From NCBI GenBank assembly GCA_934486875.1, contig CAKSPU010000001.1:101630-165629 (forward strand): a DNA stretch of 64,000 nucleotides, given 5' to 3'. The position numbers and the translations under genes were made by a program. This document shows positions 1 through 8,339 of the stretch, in pieces (within the stretch, counting starts at the first letter, position 1; every line of letters starts with the position of its first letter). Below the pieces are notes generated by a model. That model was given only the letters and a program-made list of their open reading frames with translations, was not told the origin of the DNA and did not search any database. This stretch comes from an uncultured Oscillospiraceae bacterium (GTDB lineage: Bacteria; Bacillota; Clostridia; Oscillospirales; Ruminococcaceae).

Positions 1-1
1 T

Positions 2-631
2 GAGGTGATACGGCTCGTTGACCTCGAACAGCTCACTCACAGTCAGGCGGCGGTGCGTATGGAAATATCCCGCACCACGGCTACGGAGATATACAACGCC
101 GCCCGAGTGAAAATTGCGGACTGTATCGTTAACGGCAGACTCCTTGCGGTCTCGGGAGGAAATTACAAGCTTTGCGGCGGAGGAAAATGCTGCGGCTGCC
201 GCAGAGGGCATAGCTGCGGTCAGACAGCATACAGGAAAGGAAAAGGTATTATGAGAGTAGCGGTAACATACGATAACGGAAACATTTTTCAGCATTTCGG
301 TCACACAGCTTTTTTCAAGCTTTATGACTGCGAAGATGGAAGCGTCGTGGGTGAGGAGATCGTGGCAGCCCCCGAAAGCGGTCACGGCGCACTTGCGGGA
401 TTCCTTAAGGAAAACGGTGCAGATGTGCTTATCTGCGGCGGCATCGGCGGCGGAGCACAGACCGCTCTTGCGGGTCAGGGCATAAGACTTTACGGCGGCG
501 TAAGCGGCGATGCGGACGAGGCTGTTAAGGCATTCCTTGAAAACAAGCTGACCTTTGACCCCAATGTAATGTGCAGTCATCACACCCACAGCGAGGGTCA
601 CAGCTGCGGCTCACACAGCTGCGGAAAGTGA
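2..631 (+). CDS. DUF134 DNA-binding / NifX-like fusion protein, 5' end cut off
   Basis: The reading frame is open to the first base and the first residues (EVIRLVDLEQLTHSQAA) match the interior of the DUF134 helix-turn-helix family, so the true start lies outside the window. After the DNA-binding part (about 60 residues visible) comes a Cys-rich linker (KCCGCRRGHSC), then from about residue 82 a dinitrogenase iron-molybdenum cofactor (NifX/NifB-type) domain starting RVAVTYDNGNIFQHFGH and containing a Gly-rich ICGGIGGGA segment. The C-terminus is a His/Cys-rich tail (CSHHTHSEGHSCGSHSCG). DUF134-NifX proteins are found in anaerobes and are presumed metal- or cluster-related regulators; no function is proven. 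It heads a tight run with an FTR-like protein and thioredoxin, suggesting a redox or Fe-S role. The family call is firm; the role is inference. Confidence 0.85.
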   Translation, partial: EVIRLVDLEQLTHSQAAVRMEISRTTATEIYNAARVKIADCIVNGRLLAVSGGNYKLCGGGKCCGCRRGHSCGQTAYRKGKGIMRVAVTYDNGNIFQHFGHTAFFKLYDCEDGSVVGEEIVAAPESGHGALAGFLKENGADVLICGGIGGGAQTALAGQGIRLYGGVSGDADEAVKAFLENKLTFDPNVMCSHHTHSEGHSCGSHSCGK

Positions 632-637
632 GACGGT

Positions 638-835
638 ATGAAAATAACTCTCAATCCCGATGAAGAGACAGTAAAGCTCATAAAGGAGGGGCTTGCCAGA
701 AAAGGCGGCTACTGTCCCTGCCGTATGGAGCGTACCGAGGATAACAAATGTATGTGCAGAGAGTTCAGGGAGCAGATAAAAGACCCGAATTTTGAGGGCT
801 ATTGCCACTGTATGCTCTACTACAAATCAAAATAG
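638..835 (+). CDS. Ferredoxin:thioredoxin reductase catalytic-chain-like protein
   Basis: A 65-residue protein with the three paired-cysteine motifs of the ferredoxin:thioredoxin reductase catalytic subunit: CPC (residues 26-28), CMC (38-40, where the family usually has CPC) and CHC (56-58). In the plant and cyanobacterial enzyme, four of the six Cys bind a 4Fe-4S cluster and two form the redox disulfide that reduces thioredoxin. All six are present although the protein is shorter than the roughly 110-residue chloroplast subunit. It starts 6 bases after the upstream stop and is followed 10 bases later by thioredoxin, so the gene pair itself supports a thioredoxin-reducing or disulfide role. 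The electron donor is unknown. Confidence 0.85.
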   Translation: MKITLNPDEETVKLIKEGLARKGGYCPCRMERTEDNKCMCREFREQIKDPNFEGYCHCMLYYKSK

Positions 836-845
836 GAGGATCGCT

Positions 846-1160
846 GTGAAAGAAGTAATACTTACAAAGGAAAATTTTGAAAACGAAGTTCTCCGCTCGG
901 ATAAGACCGTGCTTGTGGATTTCTGGGCAAGCTGGTGCGGTCCCTGCAAGATGATAGCACCCATCGTTTCGGAAATTGCCGAGGATCATTCGGACACCGT
1001 AAAGGTGGGCAAGATAAATGTTGATGATGAGCCTGAGCTTGCAGCGCTTTTCAGGATCGAAAGCATACCCACCCTTATGGTTTTCAGAAACGGAAAGCCT
1101 GACGGCGTTATGATAGGCTTCAGATCCAAGAGCGATATCGAAAAGCTTATCGGGGAATGA
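846..1160 (+). CDS. trxA: Thioredoxin
   Basis: A 104-residue classic thioredoxin with the WCGPC active site at residues 30-34, the preceding VDFWAS strand, and the cis-proline segment SIPTLMVF. It is a cytoplasmic dithiol reductase. The start is GTG at 846, placed 5 bases after a strong AGGAGGA; a longer frame from 792 would overlap the FTR-like gene and lacks a good ribosome site. It is the last gene of the redox operon and is followed by a strong intrinsic terminator. Reduction by the neighbouring FTR-like protein is likely but inferred. Confidence 0.95.
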   Translation: MKEVILTKENFENEVLRSDKTVLVDFWASWCGPCKMIAPIVSEIAEDHSDTVKVGKINVDDEPELAALFRIESIPTLMVFRNGKPDGVMIGFRSKSDIEKLIGE

Positions 1161-1173
1161 TGTCTTTATCTTG

Positions 1174-1208
1174 AAAATGCCTGTCCCGAAAAGGGGCAGG
1201 CATTTTTT
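1174..1208 (+). terminator. Intrinsic terminator after trxA
   Basis: A 14-bp stem (AAAATGCCTGTCCC with its complement, one G-T pair) with a GAAAA loop, ending in a run of T. It starts 14 bases after the trxA stop. Confidence 0.9.
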
Positions 1209-1215
1209 ATACCCG

Positions 1216-1244
1216 TTGATTTTTTCTGCGATATGTTGTATAAT
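1216..1244 (+). promoter_or_regulatory. Promoter of the YceG/protease operon
   Basis: TTGATT, 17 bp, TATAAT. The -10 box overlaps an apparent upstream ATG at 1233, which shows that the translated frame must begin further down, at 1278. Confidence 0.8.
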
Positions 1245-1277
1245 ATAATCACAGTTTATTTTATGGAGCGGCAGGAT

Positions 1278-2642
1278 ATGGAGATAAGGTTCAACCCAAT
1301 GAAAATAACGGGCGTGGGAGCCTTCGGGGACGTAAGAGGAAGAACGGCTGCAGGGGTAAGAAGCGTTTATTTTATCCTTTGCACAGGGTATTACGGCGGG
1401 CTTTCGGAGGATATCAGAGAGCTTGACCGAAAGCTTTCCGCCGATGAGCGCTGCATTTACCGCAGGGTGACGGAGCTTCCTGTTATGGGCGTAAAGGAAG
1501 CGGCGGAATATGACGGAAAATGGGAGCGCCTTTGCAGAGAGGAAAGCGTTATGCCCCCCGATATGCAAAATGCGCTGAAAGAGGTCTGTTCCCTTTACCG
1601 CAGTCTGCGTAAAAACATAAACCCCACAATTGAAAAGAATTTCGCCGCCGTGCTTATGTTCTATGCGGACAGGCTTCTGGACAAAATGACCTGCGGCAGC
1701 GGAAAATGTCCCAAGCTTGTGTGCTCGGGGCGGATCGGGCTGAAAGAGTATCTTTTCTGCCAGATGGCGGCGCTTATGGGGATAGATGTGCTGCTGCTGT
1801 GTCCTTCGGGTCTGCCCGAGCTTCCCGATGAGCTTGAAATGGTCTGCGGTCACATAAGGCTGGGCGAGTGCGGAAGCTATGTCATACCTCCGTATATCAC
1901 GCAGTCCGTGCAGCCCGTTTCAGCCGCAAATGCTCCCGTTCCGGCAAGCATAGGGGTACGGTCTGCGGCGGCTGCGGGACGGCATATACCTCTTCCGACT
2001 CCGAAAGCCTCCGTCAATACCCCTTCTGCATCAGAGGTGCATATATCTCAGACGGGCAATGGCGAAATGTCATATGAAGAGCTTGCGGCTCTTGCATCGT
2101 CGGTGGTTATGATAACCCTCCACAACGGCAGAGGAAAGGTCATCGGCTCGGGTTCGGGAATGATAATCGGCAGAGACGGCTACATACTCACGAATTTCCA
2201 CGTCGCGGGAGGAGCAAGATCTTTTTCGGTGCAGCTTGAAAATGACGACACAGTTTACCGCACAAACGAACTTATAAAATATCACCCCAGTCTTGACCTT
2301 GCGGTGCTGCGCATCGACAGGCAGCAGCTTTCGCCTATGAAGCTTTACAGCGGCAGGAGAGAGCTTTGCAGAGGTCAGAGAGTTGTGGCGATAGGCAGCC
2401 CATTAGGGCTTTTCAATACCGTTTCCGACGGCATAATCTCGGGCTTTCGTGAGATAAACGGCGTTGATATGATACAGTTTACGGCTCCTGTTTCGGGCGG
2501 CAGCTCGGGGGGCGCACTTCTTAATATGTACGGTGAGGTCATCGGTATCAGCACCGCAGGGTTCAGCAAGGGTCAGAATCTTAATCTTGCGGTGGGCTAC
2601 AAGGACATTATCCCGTTTATAAGCAATTTTACTGATAAGTGA
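1278..2642 (+). CDS. YceG-like domain fused to a trypsin-like (HtrA-type) serine protease
   Basis: 454 residues. The N-terminal part (1-200) has a segment (residues 145-178, PKLVCSGRIGLKEYLFCQMAA) resembling the YceG family and the matching segment of the next gene. A Pro/Ala/Ser-rich linker (about 205-260) leads to a trypsin-like domain with catalytic His308 (TNFHVA), Asp340 (SLDLAVL) and Ser410 (SGGSSGGAL). There is no PDZ domain, signal peptide or membrane segment, so it should act in the cytoplasm, unlike classic HtrA. The ATG at 1278 has GGAG 9 bases upstream and lies after the promoter -10 box; earlier in-frame starts do not. It overlaps the next gene at its stop codon, so the two are probably coupled. 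The protease call is firm; the target is unknown. Confidence 0.8.
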   Translation: MEIRFNPMKITGVGAFGDVRGRTAAGVRSVYFILCTGYYGGLSEDIRELDRKLSADERCIYRRVTELPVMGVKEAAEYDGKWERLCREESVMPPDMQNALKEVCSLYRSLRKNINPTIEKNFAAVLMFYADRLLDKMTCGSGKCPKLVCSGRIGLKEYLFCQMAALMGIDVLLLCPSGLPELPDELEMVCGHIRLGECGSYVIPPYITQSVQPVSAANAPVPASIGVRSAAAAGRHIPLPTPKASVNTPSASEVHISQTGNGEMSYEELAALASSVVMITLHNGRGKVIGSGSGMIIGRDGYILTNFHVAGGARSFSVQLENDDTVYRTNELIKYHPSLDLAVLRIDRQQLSPMKLYSGRRELCRGQRVVAIGSPLGLFNTVSDGIISGFREINGVDMIQFTAPVSGGSSGGALLNMYGEVIGISTAGFSKGQNLNLAVGYKDIIPFISNFTDK

Positions 2643-4927
2643 TGGTTATGGCTATGGATATTTTTATTCCGCCCGGGCTATTGTCAGAAAGCTCTGCGGC
2701 AGGCGGACATTTTCTCAGGATAAATAAATACGGTGCCGACACAGAAGAGCTTTTGCTCCGCTTTTTTGAGCTTGCGGTGAAGCACGGAGCATTTCTTGAA
2801 AAGGGTATGGCAAACCCCACAGCAGGGGATATTGCCTATTTTGAAAGCTCCTGTACAACGGGCTTCAGGCTTGACAGGGACTTTATAAGATCCTCCGCAA
2901 AAAAATTCACCACCGCCTCCGACAGCGTTCTTGACAAGCTTTCGGACAGCCTTTTTAGATCCCTTTCAAGGCTCAGGGGCGAGGGCAGGAATGACAGCAT
3001 TTTAGAAAATATCTTCATTAAATTTATGTGCTGGCTGAGGCGTGATATTGCCCGTGCAATAGCTCCCTCAAAGGAAAAATATCCCCCGAAGATACTGTGC
3101 AAAGGCGGACTTTCACGGCACGAGATGATGATGCTGACCGCAGCTGCGGCGGCAGGCTGTGATGTGCTCATTGCGGAGTATGACGGCTCGGAATATTTCG
3201 ACAGGCTGCCCGATGATGAAAAAACAGCGGAGCTTATAGATGTGACGGGCGGCAGTGATTTTCCCGCAGGCTTCACCCTTTCCGACATCAGGAAAAAAGC
3301 CGATGAAATGCGGAGAAGAGCGGCTGTGATATCCTCGGGAAATACAGGCGGCACCGCTTTGGCACCTGCTCCAAAAAACGGCGGATACTGCGTAAATGCG
3401 TGGATATCGGGAGACATTTTTGCGGATATCCTCACCGACCCCGCAAAGCGTGGAAATGAGCCCGACACGGTATATACCTGCTATGCCCGCATAAACGGAG
3501 CCGAGAACAAGACAACATATCTCGGTGACCTGTACAGATTTTACATCACCCTCAAAGAAACGAGAGAGCCTGTTATAATCGAGAACGGCATTACCCCTCC
3601 GTCCAATGAGGAAATTTCAGCGATATCAAGAGGAAATTACCGCACTCCCGCTGATATGATAACAGCCCTTTCCGCAAATATCGTTCATTCGGACATAAAA
3701 TTACAGGCAAAGCTCAGAAGCGCATTTGCGGCGGTAATGGATATGTATTTTGCGGAAAGCGGTAACGATATGCGCAAGGGCATTTCAAAGGCGGTTTTCC
3801 TGCTCTGCTTCCTCAGACGCTATCAGGGAGCGCTTTTCGGCAGCTCACGGACAAAATTCCCCTGCCTTATAATTTTCGGCGGCTGCAAAAGCGGCGGGGA
3901 AGCTATGTTTGTGAAGATGATAGCCCGCTGCCCTGCCGATGTGCTTGTTTTATGCTCTGACAGGAGCAAAAAATGCGAGCTTTCGGACGATATGCTCTAT
4001 GAGCGGAATTTTACAGACTCACTCCCTGCGGAAAAATTTCCCAAGGAAAATGGGGACGCTTCAATGGGTACTGTGGCATATTATGCCGAGCGGGAGCTGG
4101 ACACTGTGATGTACACCGATACGGGACTTTACCGCAGTCATCAGTATTCCAGAGCAAATTCCGTAGTGCTTCGGACAATGTACGAGGAGATACCCCTTTT
4201 GTGGAACACCGAGCTTAAATACCGACCCAATTTCAGCACATCGGGGGATATCGTAAACATTCCCGTAATTATGGCAAAAATTTCGGGCGTTAAGGATAAA
4301 GACCTGCCACGGTACTGGAACGAGCTTCACGACCTTATATCGGCATATCCCGAAAGCACACTTGTTTTCAGGGGCGAGCCTGTTATCACGGAAGAGGGCT
4401 CCTGCGAATATGCGGTGGGGCTTATGAGAAACGGTCGGCTGAACAGGTCTGCTGTCAAGGCGCATAAAAATTACCGATACGGTTTTCTCAAGGAGGAAAC
4501 TCAGGACTATATCCTCGAAAAGCTGTCCGCATTTCTTGAAGCAGATGTTATAAAGGACCAAAGCTCGGGAGGGCTTGAATACAGAATTATCCACATTGCC
4601 CTTAATATGGACAGCGGGATACTGAGACTTATCCAGAAATTTGACTTCACATCGGTAAACCCGAAGGTCGTATATATATCCACGGGGGAAAACATCATAT
4701 CACGGTCGGACAGCATACTTCTTGCATTCCTGAGCCGACTGGGCTTTGACGTTGTTTTCTATGTCCCCACGGGATATCAGAGTGCCGAGAAATATTACAC
4801 CGACGGCGTTATGAGCTGCCTTGAAACGGGAGAGTATATGTTTGACCTTGCTGTGCCCGACCTGAGCAAGCGTATCGCTGACCCGAAAAAATCAATTTTC
4901 AAACGGATATTCGGAAAGGAAAAATAA
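2642..4927 (+). CDS. YceG family protein (putative component of a 'biosynthetic module')
   Basis: About 761 residues. The first part contains an ILCKGGLSRHEMMMLTAAAA segment shared in type with the preceding gene. The second half (about 300-760), with NYRTPADMITAL, FPCLIIFGGCKSGGEAMFVKMI and IVNIPVIMAKISGV, has the look of the Bacillus YceG family, which is encoded beside TerD-type stress proteins. No TerD gene is in this window. No signal or membrane segment. Several starts are possible (GTG 2639, ATG 2642, 2648, 2654); none has a clear Shine-Dalgarno, so translation is probably coupled to the upstream stop (TGATG). Biochemical role unknown. Confidence 0.75.
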   Translation: MVMAMDIFIPPGLLSESSAAGGHFLRINKYGADTEELLLRFFELAVKHGAFLEKGMANPTAGDIAYFESSCTTGFRLDRDFIRSSAKKFTTASDSVLDKLSDSLFRSLSRLRGEGRNDSILENIFIKFMCWLRRDIARAIAPSKEKYPPKILCKGGLSRHEMMMLTAAAAAGCDVLIAEYDGSEYFDRLPDDEKTAELIDVTGGSDFPAGFTLSDIRKKADEMRRRAAVISSGNTGGTALAPAPKNGGYCVNAWISGDIFADILTDPAKRGNEPDTVYTCYARINGAENKTTYLGDLYRFYITLKETREPVIIENGITPPSNEEISAISRGNYRTPADMITALSANIVHSDIKLQAKLRSAFAAVMDMYFAESGNDMRKGISKAVFLLCFLRRYQGALFGSSRTKFPCLIIFGGCKSGGEAMFVKMIARCPADVLVLCSDRSKKCELSDDMLYERNFTDSLPAEKFPKENGDASMGTVAYYAERELDTVMYTDTGLYRSHQYSRANSVVLRTMYEEIPLLWNTELKYRPNFSTSGDIVNIPVIMAKISGVKDKDLPRYWNELHDLISAYPESTLVFRGEPVITEEGSCEYAVGLMRNGRLNRSAVKAHKNYRYGFLKEETQDYILEKLSAFLEADVIKDQSSGGLEYRIIHIALNMDSGILRLIQKFDFTSVNPKVVYISTGENIISRSDSILLAFLSRLGFDVVFYVPTGYQSAEKYYTDGVMSCLETGEYMFDLAVPDLSKRIADPKKSIFKRIFGKEK

Positions 4928-4928
4928 A

Positions 4929-6074
4929 ATGAAAGCCAAGGATATTGCATTATTATGCACCGCTGCGGCAGGTGCGGGAGCGGCTGCGGGAATTGCGGCG
5001 GCGGGAGCTGGGAAGCCTGCTCAGACAAAGCAGCCAAAGGAAAGACCTGCGGCAAAGGTGAAAAAACCTGCTGAGACCGCAAAGAAAAATAAAAACGCTT
5101 CGGCTGACATAAAGCCCCTTAAAGCCACGGTCACAGAGCTTGGATTTCCCGTGGGCGACAGCCTTTCCTGCGTTTATTCCCACAGCGGCAGCGGGATAAC
5201 TGCGGTTTTCGGCTCCGACGGGAAGCATTCGGTTTTCAAGGCAAGGACAGACGGCAGCATAGTCAGCGCAAGATGCCCCTCGGGAATATCGGGAGCGGCG
5301 GCAGGCGATGACTGCGTAATGTTCCTCACGCCGAGAGGGGGAGTTTTCGTGTATGACGACCCCGAAAAAGAGCCTGTGCTCTGCGCTCTCACTGTTCCCG
5401 AATATGCGGCATATTATGAGGGAAAATTCTATGTTTTCTCCGATTCGCTCCTTTACATCTGCACCTCTGACGGCGAGATCGAAAAGACCGTGAGCCTTGG
5501 GGCAATGATAGAGATAACAGGGGGCGATATCTGCGATGCGGAGGATTCCGACAGCAGCTTTACTGCGGCAAAGGTCAGCGTTAAAAAGCTTTTTCCCTTC
5601 GGCAGATCCGACCTTTTTGCGGCAATAACCGCCGAGGGGAATTCCTACATTATGCACAAGGACGAGGACGATTTTGTAAGCTTTGAAAAGACCTATGAGA
5701 ATATCATAGATGTGTGCGTTTTCGGAAATTTTGCCTACTATCTCTGCAAGCTCTCCGAGGGATATGGCATAATCAAAACGGAGATAAAGCGTAAAAACTG
5801 CGAGACTGCGGGAAAATATCAGCTCTGCGGCGAGGACAGAAAGCCTGTGAAAATATTCTCCGTAAGCTGCGGGATCGGAATTATGTATGAGGACGGGGGC
5901 GTTAAATTCCTGCTCCCCGAAATATCTTCCGAGCGTGCAAGAGAGCGTTCGAGAAGAGGTCTTTCCGCTTTAAACGGTATTTTCGAGGGAGTAAACGTGC
6001 AGGACGTTTTCTCATTCTCAGATGACTGCGGATATGTTTCCGACGGAAAGGTCTATATTGTCAAAACGGAATGA
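4929..6074 (+). CDS. Uncharacterised protein with N-terminal Ala/Gly-rich membrane segment and possible beta-propeller
   Basis: 381 residues, family not recognised. Residues 5-30 form an Ala/Gly-rich hydrophobic stretch that could be a membrane anchor, followed by a Lys/Pro/Ala-rich basic linker (30-60). The rest is rich in short beta segments of the type 'GxFYVFSDSLLYICTSDG' and 'NFAYYLCKLSEGYGII', which suggest a WD/PQQ-like propeller, but I see no defining motif. It begins 2 bases after the YceG stop with AAAGGA upstream, so it belongs to the same operon and may be a partner of the YceG proteins. Confidence 0.6.
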   Translation: MKAKDIALLCTAAAGAGAAAGIAAAGAGKPAQTKQPKERPAAKVKKPAETAKKNKNASADIKPLKATVTELGFPVGDSLSCVYSHSGSGITAVFGSDGKHSVFKARTDGSIVSARCPSGISGAAAGDDCVMFLTPRGGVFVYDDPEKEPVLCALTVPEYAAYYEGKFYVFSDSLLYICTSDGEIEKTVSLGAMIEITGGDICDAEDSDSSFTAAKVSVKKLFPFGRSDLFAAITAEGNSYIMHKDEDDFVSFEKTYENIIDVCVFGNFAYYLCKLSEGYGIIKTEIKRKNCETAGKYQLCGEDRKPVKIFSVSCGIGIMYEDGGVKFLLPEISSERARERSRRGLSALNGIFEGVNVQDVFSFSDDCGYVSDGKVYIVKTE

Positions 6075-6082
6075 AATGCCTA

Positions 6083-6111
6083 TTGACAACCGCCGCAAAT
6101 AATGTTATGAT
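6083..6111 (+). promoter_or_regulatory. Promoter of the L,D-transpeptidase gene
   Basis: TTGACA, 17 bp, TATGAT, directly after the preceding stop codon. The predicted transcript start is near 6118, about 25 bases before the ATG. Confidence 0.85.
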
Positions 6112-6142
6112 ATCCGTATATTAATAATAAGGGAAAAGTGAA

Positions 6143-7657
6143 ATGGAAGAGATAAAAGAAAAGCAGACAGATGATTACACCATCGACAGCGAAACTTCAG
6201 ACCTTATCTCCGCAGCCATTGCGGGAAAAAAGCAGGCGGCGGCAAAGGCTAAGTCCGACCATAAGAAAAAGATAATCATAATAAGCTGCGTTGCGGGGAT
6301 CGCAGCGTTGGCGGCTGTGTATTTCGGCGGCTGGGCGGCTTCAATGGGCAGGTTTCTGTCAAATACATACATAAACGGCGTTAATGTCAGCAAGATGAAC
6401 GTTTCAGAGGCGGCTGCGGCTGTTCAGTCCGAGTTTGCCCCCGAGGGGATAACCGTTATTGAGCGAAACGGCGATGAGGTGGTTTTCAGCCCATCGGATT
6501 TTGATTATAAATATGATGTTTTCGGAGAGGTCAGCAAAATTTACCGCAGTGTCAAGCACGGCGGCTGGCCGGGGGCGGTTTTTAAGGAAACGTATTACGA
6601 TACCGAGGCAAAGCCCTCCTATGACGAAACAAAGCTGAAAAGGCTCATAACCCGAACAAGCTGGGGCAGTACCTCCACCGAAAATGCGGAGCGTGTTCAC
6701 GGCGAGAACGGATATTACATAAAAAAAGAAGTCTACGGCGACAAGCCCGATGAAACAAAGCTTGCGGAATATGTGCTTTCCGAAGCGGCAAAGGGCAATT
6801 TCACCATTGACATTGAAAAGGGCGGCTGCTATGAGGATCCCACCGTGTTTGCCGCAGACCTTGAGGGCAAGCTTGATGATCTGAACAACAAATTCAATTA
6901 TGTTATAACCTATGATTTCGGCTATACCACCGAAGAGCTTACAGGCGCTATGGTTTATGACTGGATGGAGGACGGCGGCGTTCTTGACAGGAGCAAGGCT
7001 GAAAAATATGTTGATTCCCTTGCGGAGAAATACGACACCTTTATGACCGCCCGAAAATTTCAGACTACAAACAGGGGCGTTATCACAATGAGCCAGGGAC
7101 GCTATTCCACAGGTCAGTATGGCTGGTGGACTGACAGGGAAAAGACCCTTGCACAGCTCCTTGAATACATTGACAAGGGCGAATCGGTAACTGTTGAGCC
7201 TGTTTACGTAAGGCTTGATACGGGCTATACATACCGTGGCTTTGACTCCGCCCGTTCCGCCGAGGGGGATATCGGCAGCACCTACATCGAGGTCGATCTC
7301 TCCGCCCAGCATATGTGGTATTACGAAAACGGGGAGATAAAATTCGAGACCGACCAGATAGTTTCGGGTAAGGCAAGCGACCCCAAGCGAAAGACCCCTG
7401 AGGGCGTTTACAGCGTTTACACAAAAAATACCAACTACACTATGGTAGCCGCAGACGGTTCGTACACTGCAAAATGTGCATATTTTCTCCGGGTAAGCTT
7501 TGAGGGCATCGGCTTCCACGACCTGAGCCGCTCGGCATACGGCGGAAATATTTATCTCACAAACGGCTCCCACGGCTGTATCAATATGAAATATGATGAA
7601 GTGAAAAAGCTTTACGATATGGTCGAACGTGGAACGCCTGTTATAATGTATTATTAG
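6143..7657 (+). CDS. L,D-transpeptidase (YkuD) with peptidoglycan-binding-4 type domain
   Basis: 504 residues. One membrane segment (about 42-65), then an extracellular region with a PG_binding_4/VanW-type domain (about 90-370) and a C-terminal YkuD domain (about 380-504). The catalytic motif SHGCINM (His477, Cys479) and the upstream GFHDLS are intact. The enzyme makes 3-3 cross-links in peptidoglycan or attaches proteins to it, acting outside the membrane. It has its own promoter but follows the YceG genes, so it may be part of the same cell-envelope response. A convergent terminator closes the gene. Confidence 0.92.
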   Translation: MEEIKEKQTDDYTIDSETSDLISAAIAGKKQAAAKAKSDHKKKIIIISCVAGIAALAAVYFGGWAASMGRFLSNTYINGVNVSKMNVSEAAAAVQSEFAPEGITVIERNGDEVVFSPSDFDYKYDVFGEVSKIYRSVKHGGWPGAVFKETYYDTEAKPSYDETKLKRLITRTSWGSTSTENAERVHGENGYYIKKEVYGDKPDETKLAEYVLSEAAKGNFTIDIEKGGCYEDPTVFAADLEGKLDDLNNKFNYVITYDFGYTTEELTGAMVYDWMEDGGVLDRSKAEKYVDSLAEKYDTFMTARKFQTTNRGVITMSQGRYSTGQYGWWTDREKTLAQLLEYIDKGESVTVEPVYVRLDTGYTYRGFDSARSAEGDIGSTYIEVDLSAQHMWYYENGEIKFETDQIVSGKASDPKRKTPEGVYSVYTKNTNYTMVAADGSYTAKCAYFLRVSFEGIGFHDLSRSAYGGNIYLTNGSHGCINMKYDEVKKLYDMVERGTPVIMYY

Positions 7658-7673
7658 TATAATAGTATAAGAC

Positions 7674-7712
7674 AAAATGAGCCGCAGGAAATTTCCTGCG
7701 GCTCACTTTATT
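7674..7712. terminator. Bidirectional terminator between convergent genes
   Basis: A perfect 28-base palindrome (7678-7705) with arms TGAGCCGCAGGAAA, flanked by AAAA on the left and CTTTATT on the right. It serves the transpeptidase gene on the plus strand and the HD-GYP gene, whose stop is at 7708, on the minus strand. Confidence 0.85.
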
Positions 7713-8310
7713 CCTGAACGTATTCCTTTGTAAGCTCTTCCCAGTTGTCAAGAGCCACCTGCGCTATTTTCGGGTCATACATAATGCCGATGTTCTTTCT
7801 GATCTCTTCTTTTACCACGTCAAGAGGCAGTGCCTTTCGGTATGCTCTTGCGGAAGCCATTGCGTCGATCGAGTCGCATACGGCGATTATCCTTGCGCCT
7901 ATGGGAATTTCCGTGCCCTTTGCGCCGAAAGGATATCCCTTGCCGTCCCAGCGCTCGTGGTGATGCAGGATTATGGCGGCTATCCGTGAAAAATGAGGGG
8001 ATTTGGAAAGAATGTCCGCACCTATCTCGGGGTGCTTTTTCATAAGTGCCCATTCCTCGTCATTGAGCCTGTCGGGTTTGAGCAGAACACGGTCGGGCAC
8101 GCCTATCTTTCCGATATCGTGGAGATGTCCCGAAATATGTATCTCCTGAGTTTCCTGGTGGGATATGCCAAGCTTTCCGCAGAGGAAGCACGCCATATCG
8201 CTGACCCGTCTCGAGTGATTTCCCGTGTACGGGTCACGGGCATCAAGGGCGGAGGTTATGCATTCCACCATTTCGTGGTATTCAAAGTTGACCTCGCAGT
8301 CACAATTCAT
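7708..8310 (-). CDS. Stand-alone HD-GYP domain protein
   Basis: 200 residues, consisting only of an HD-GYP domain: HLHDIGKIG (His64-Asp65), HHHERWDGKGYP (residues 116-127, the GYP signature) and a second metal-binding CDSIDAM. HD-GYP enzymes hydrolyse cyclic di-GMP to pGMP or GMP. There is no sensor or receiver domain, so activity is probably set by expression level or a partner. It follows the DtxR-type repressor gene by 29 bases and shares its promoter, which may tie cyclic di-GMP to metal supply (inference). Confidence 0.9.
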   Translation of the reverse strand: MNCDCEVNFEYHEMVECITSALDARDPYTGNHSRRVSDMACFLCGKLGISHQETQEIHISGHLHDIGKIGVPDRVLLKPDRLNDEEWALMKKHPEIGADILSKSPHFSRIAAIILHHHERWDGKGYPFGAKGTEIPIGARIIAVCDSIDAMASARAYRKALPLDVVKEEIRKNIGIMYDPKIAQVALDNWEELTKEYVQE

Positions 8311-8339
8311 TTTTATGTCCTTTCTGTTTTACGGCTGAT

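Noticed and set aside
765-1853. A 362-codon open frame on the minus strand
   Set aside because: It runs antisense through trxA, a strong terminator and the N-terminus of the YceG-protease gene, and its protein has no recognisable features.
6404-7675. A 423-codon open frame on the minus strand
   Set aside because: It is antisense to the L,D-transpeptidase, which has complete domains and catalytic motifs; the minus frame is an artefact of codon use.
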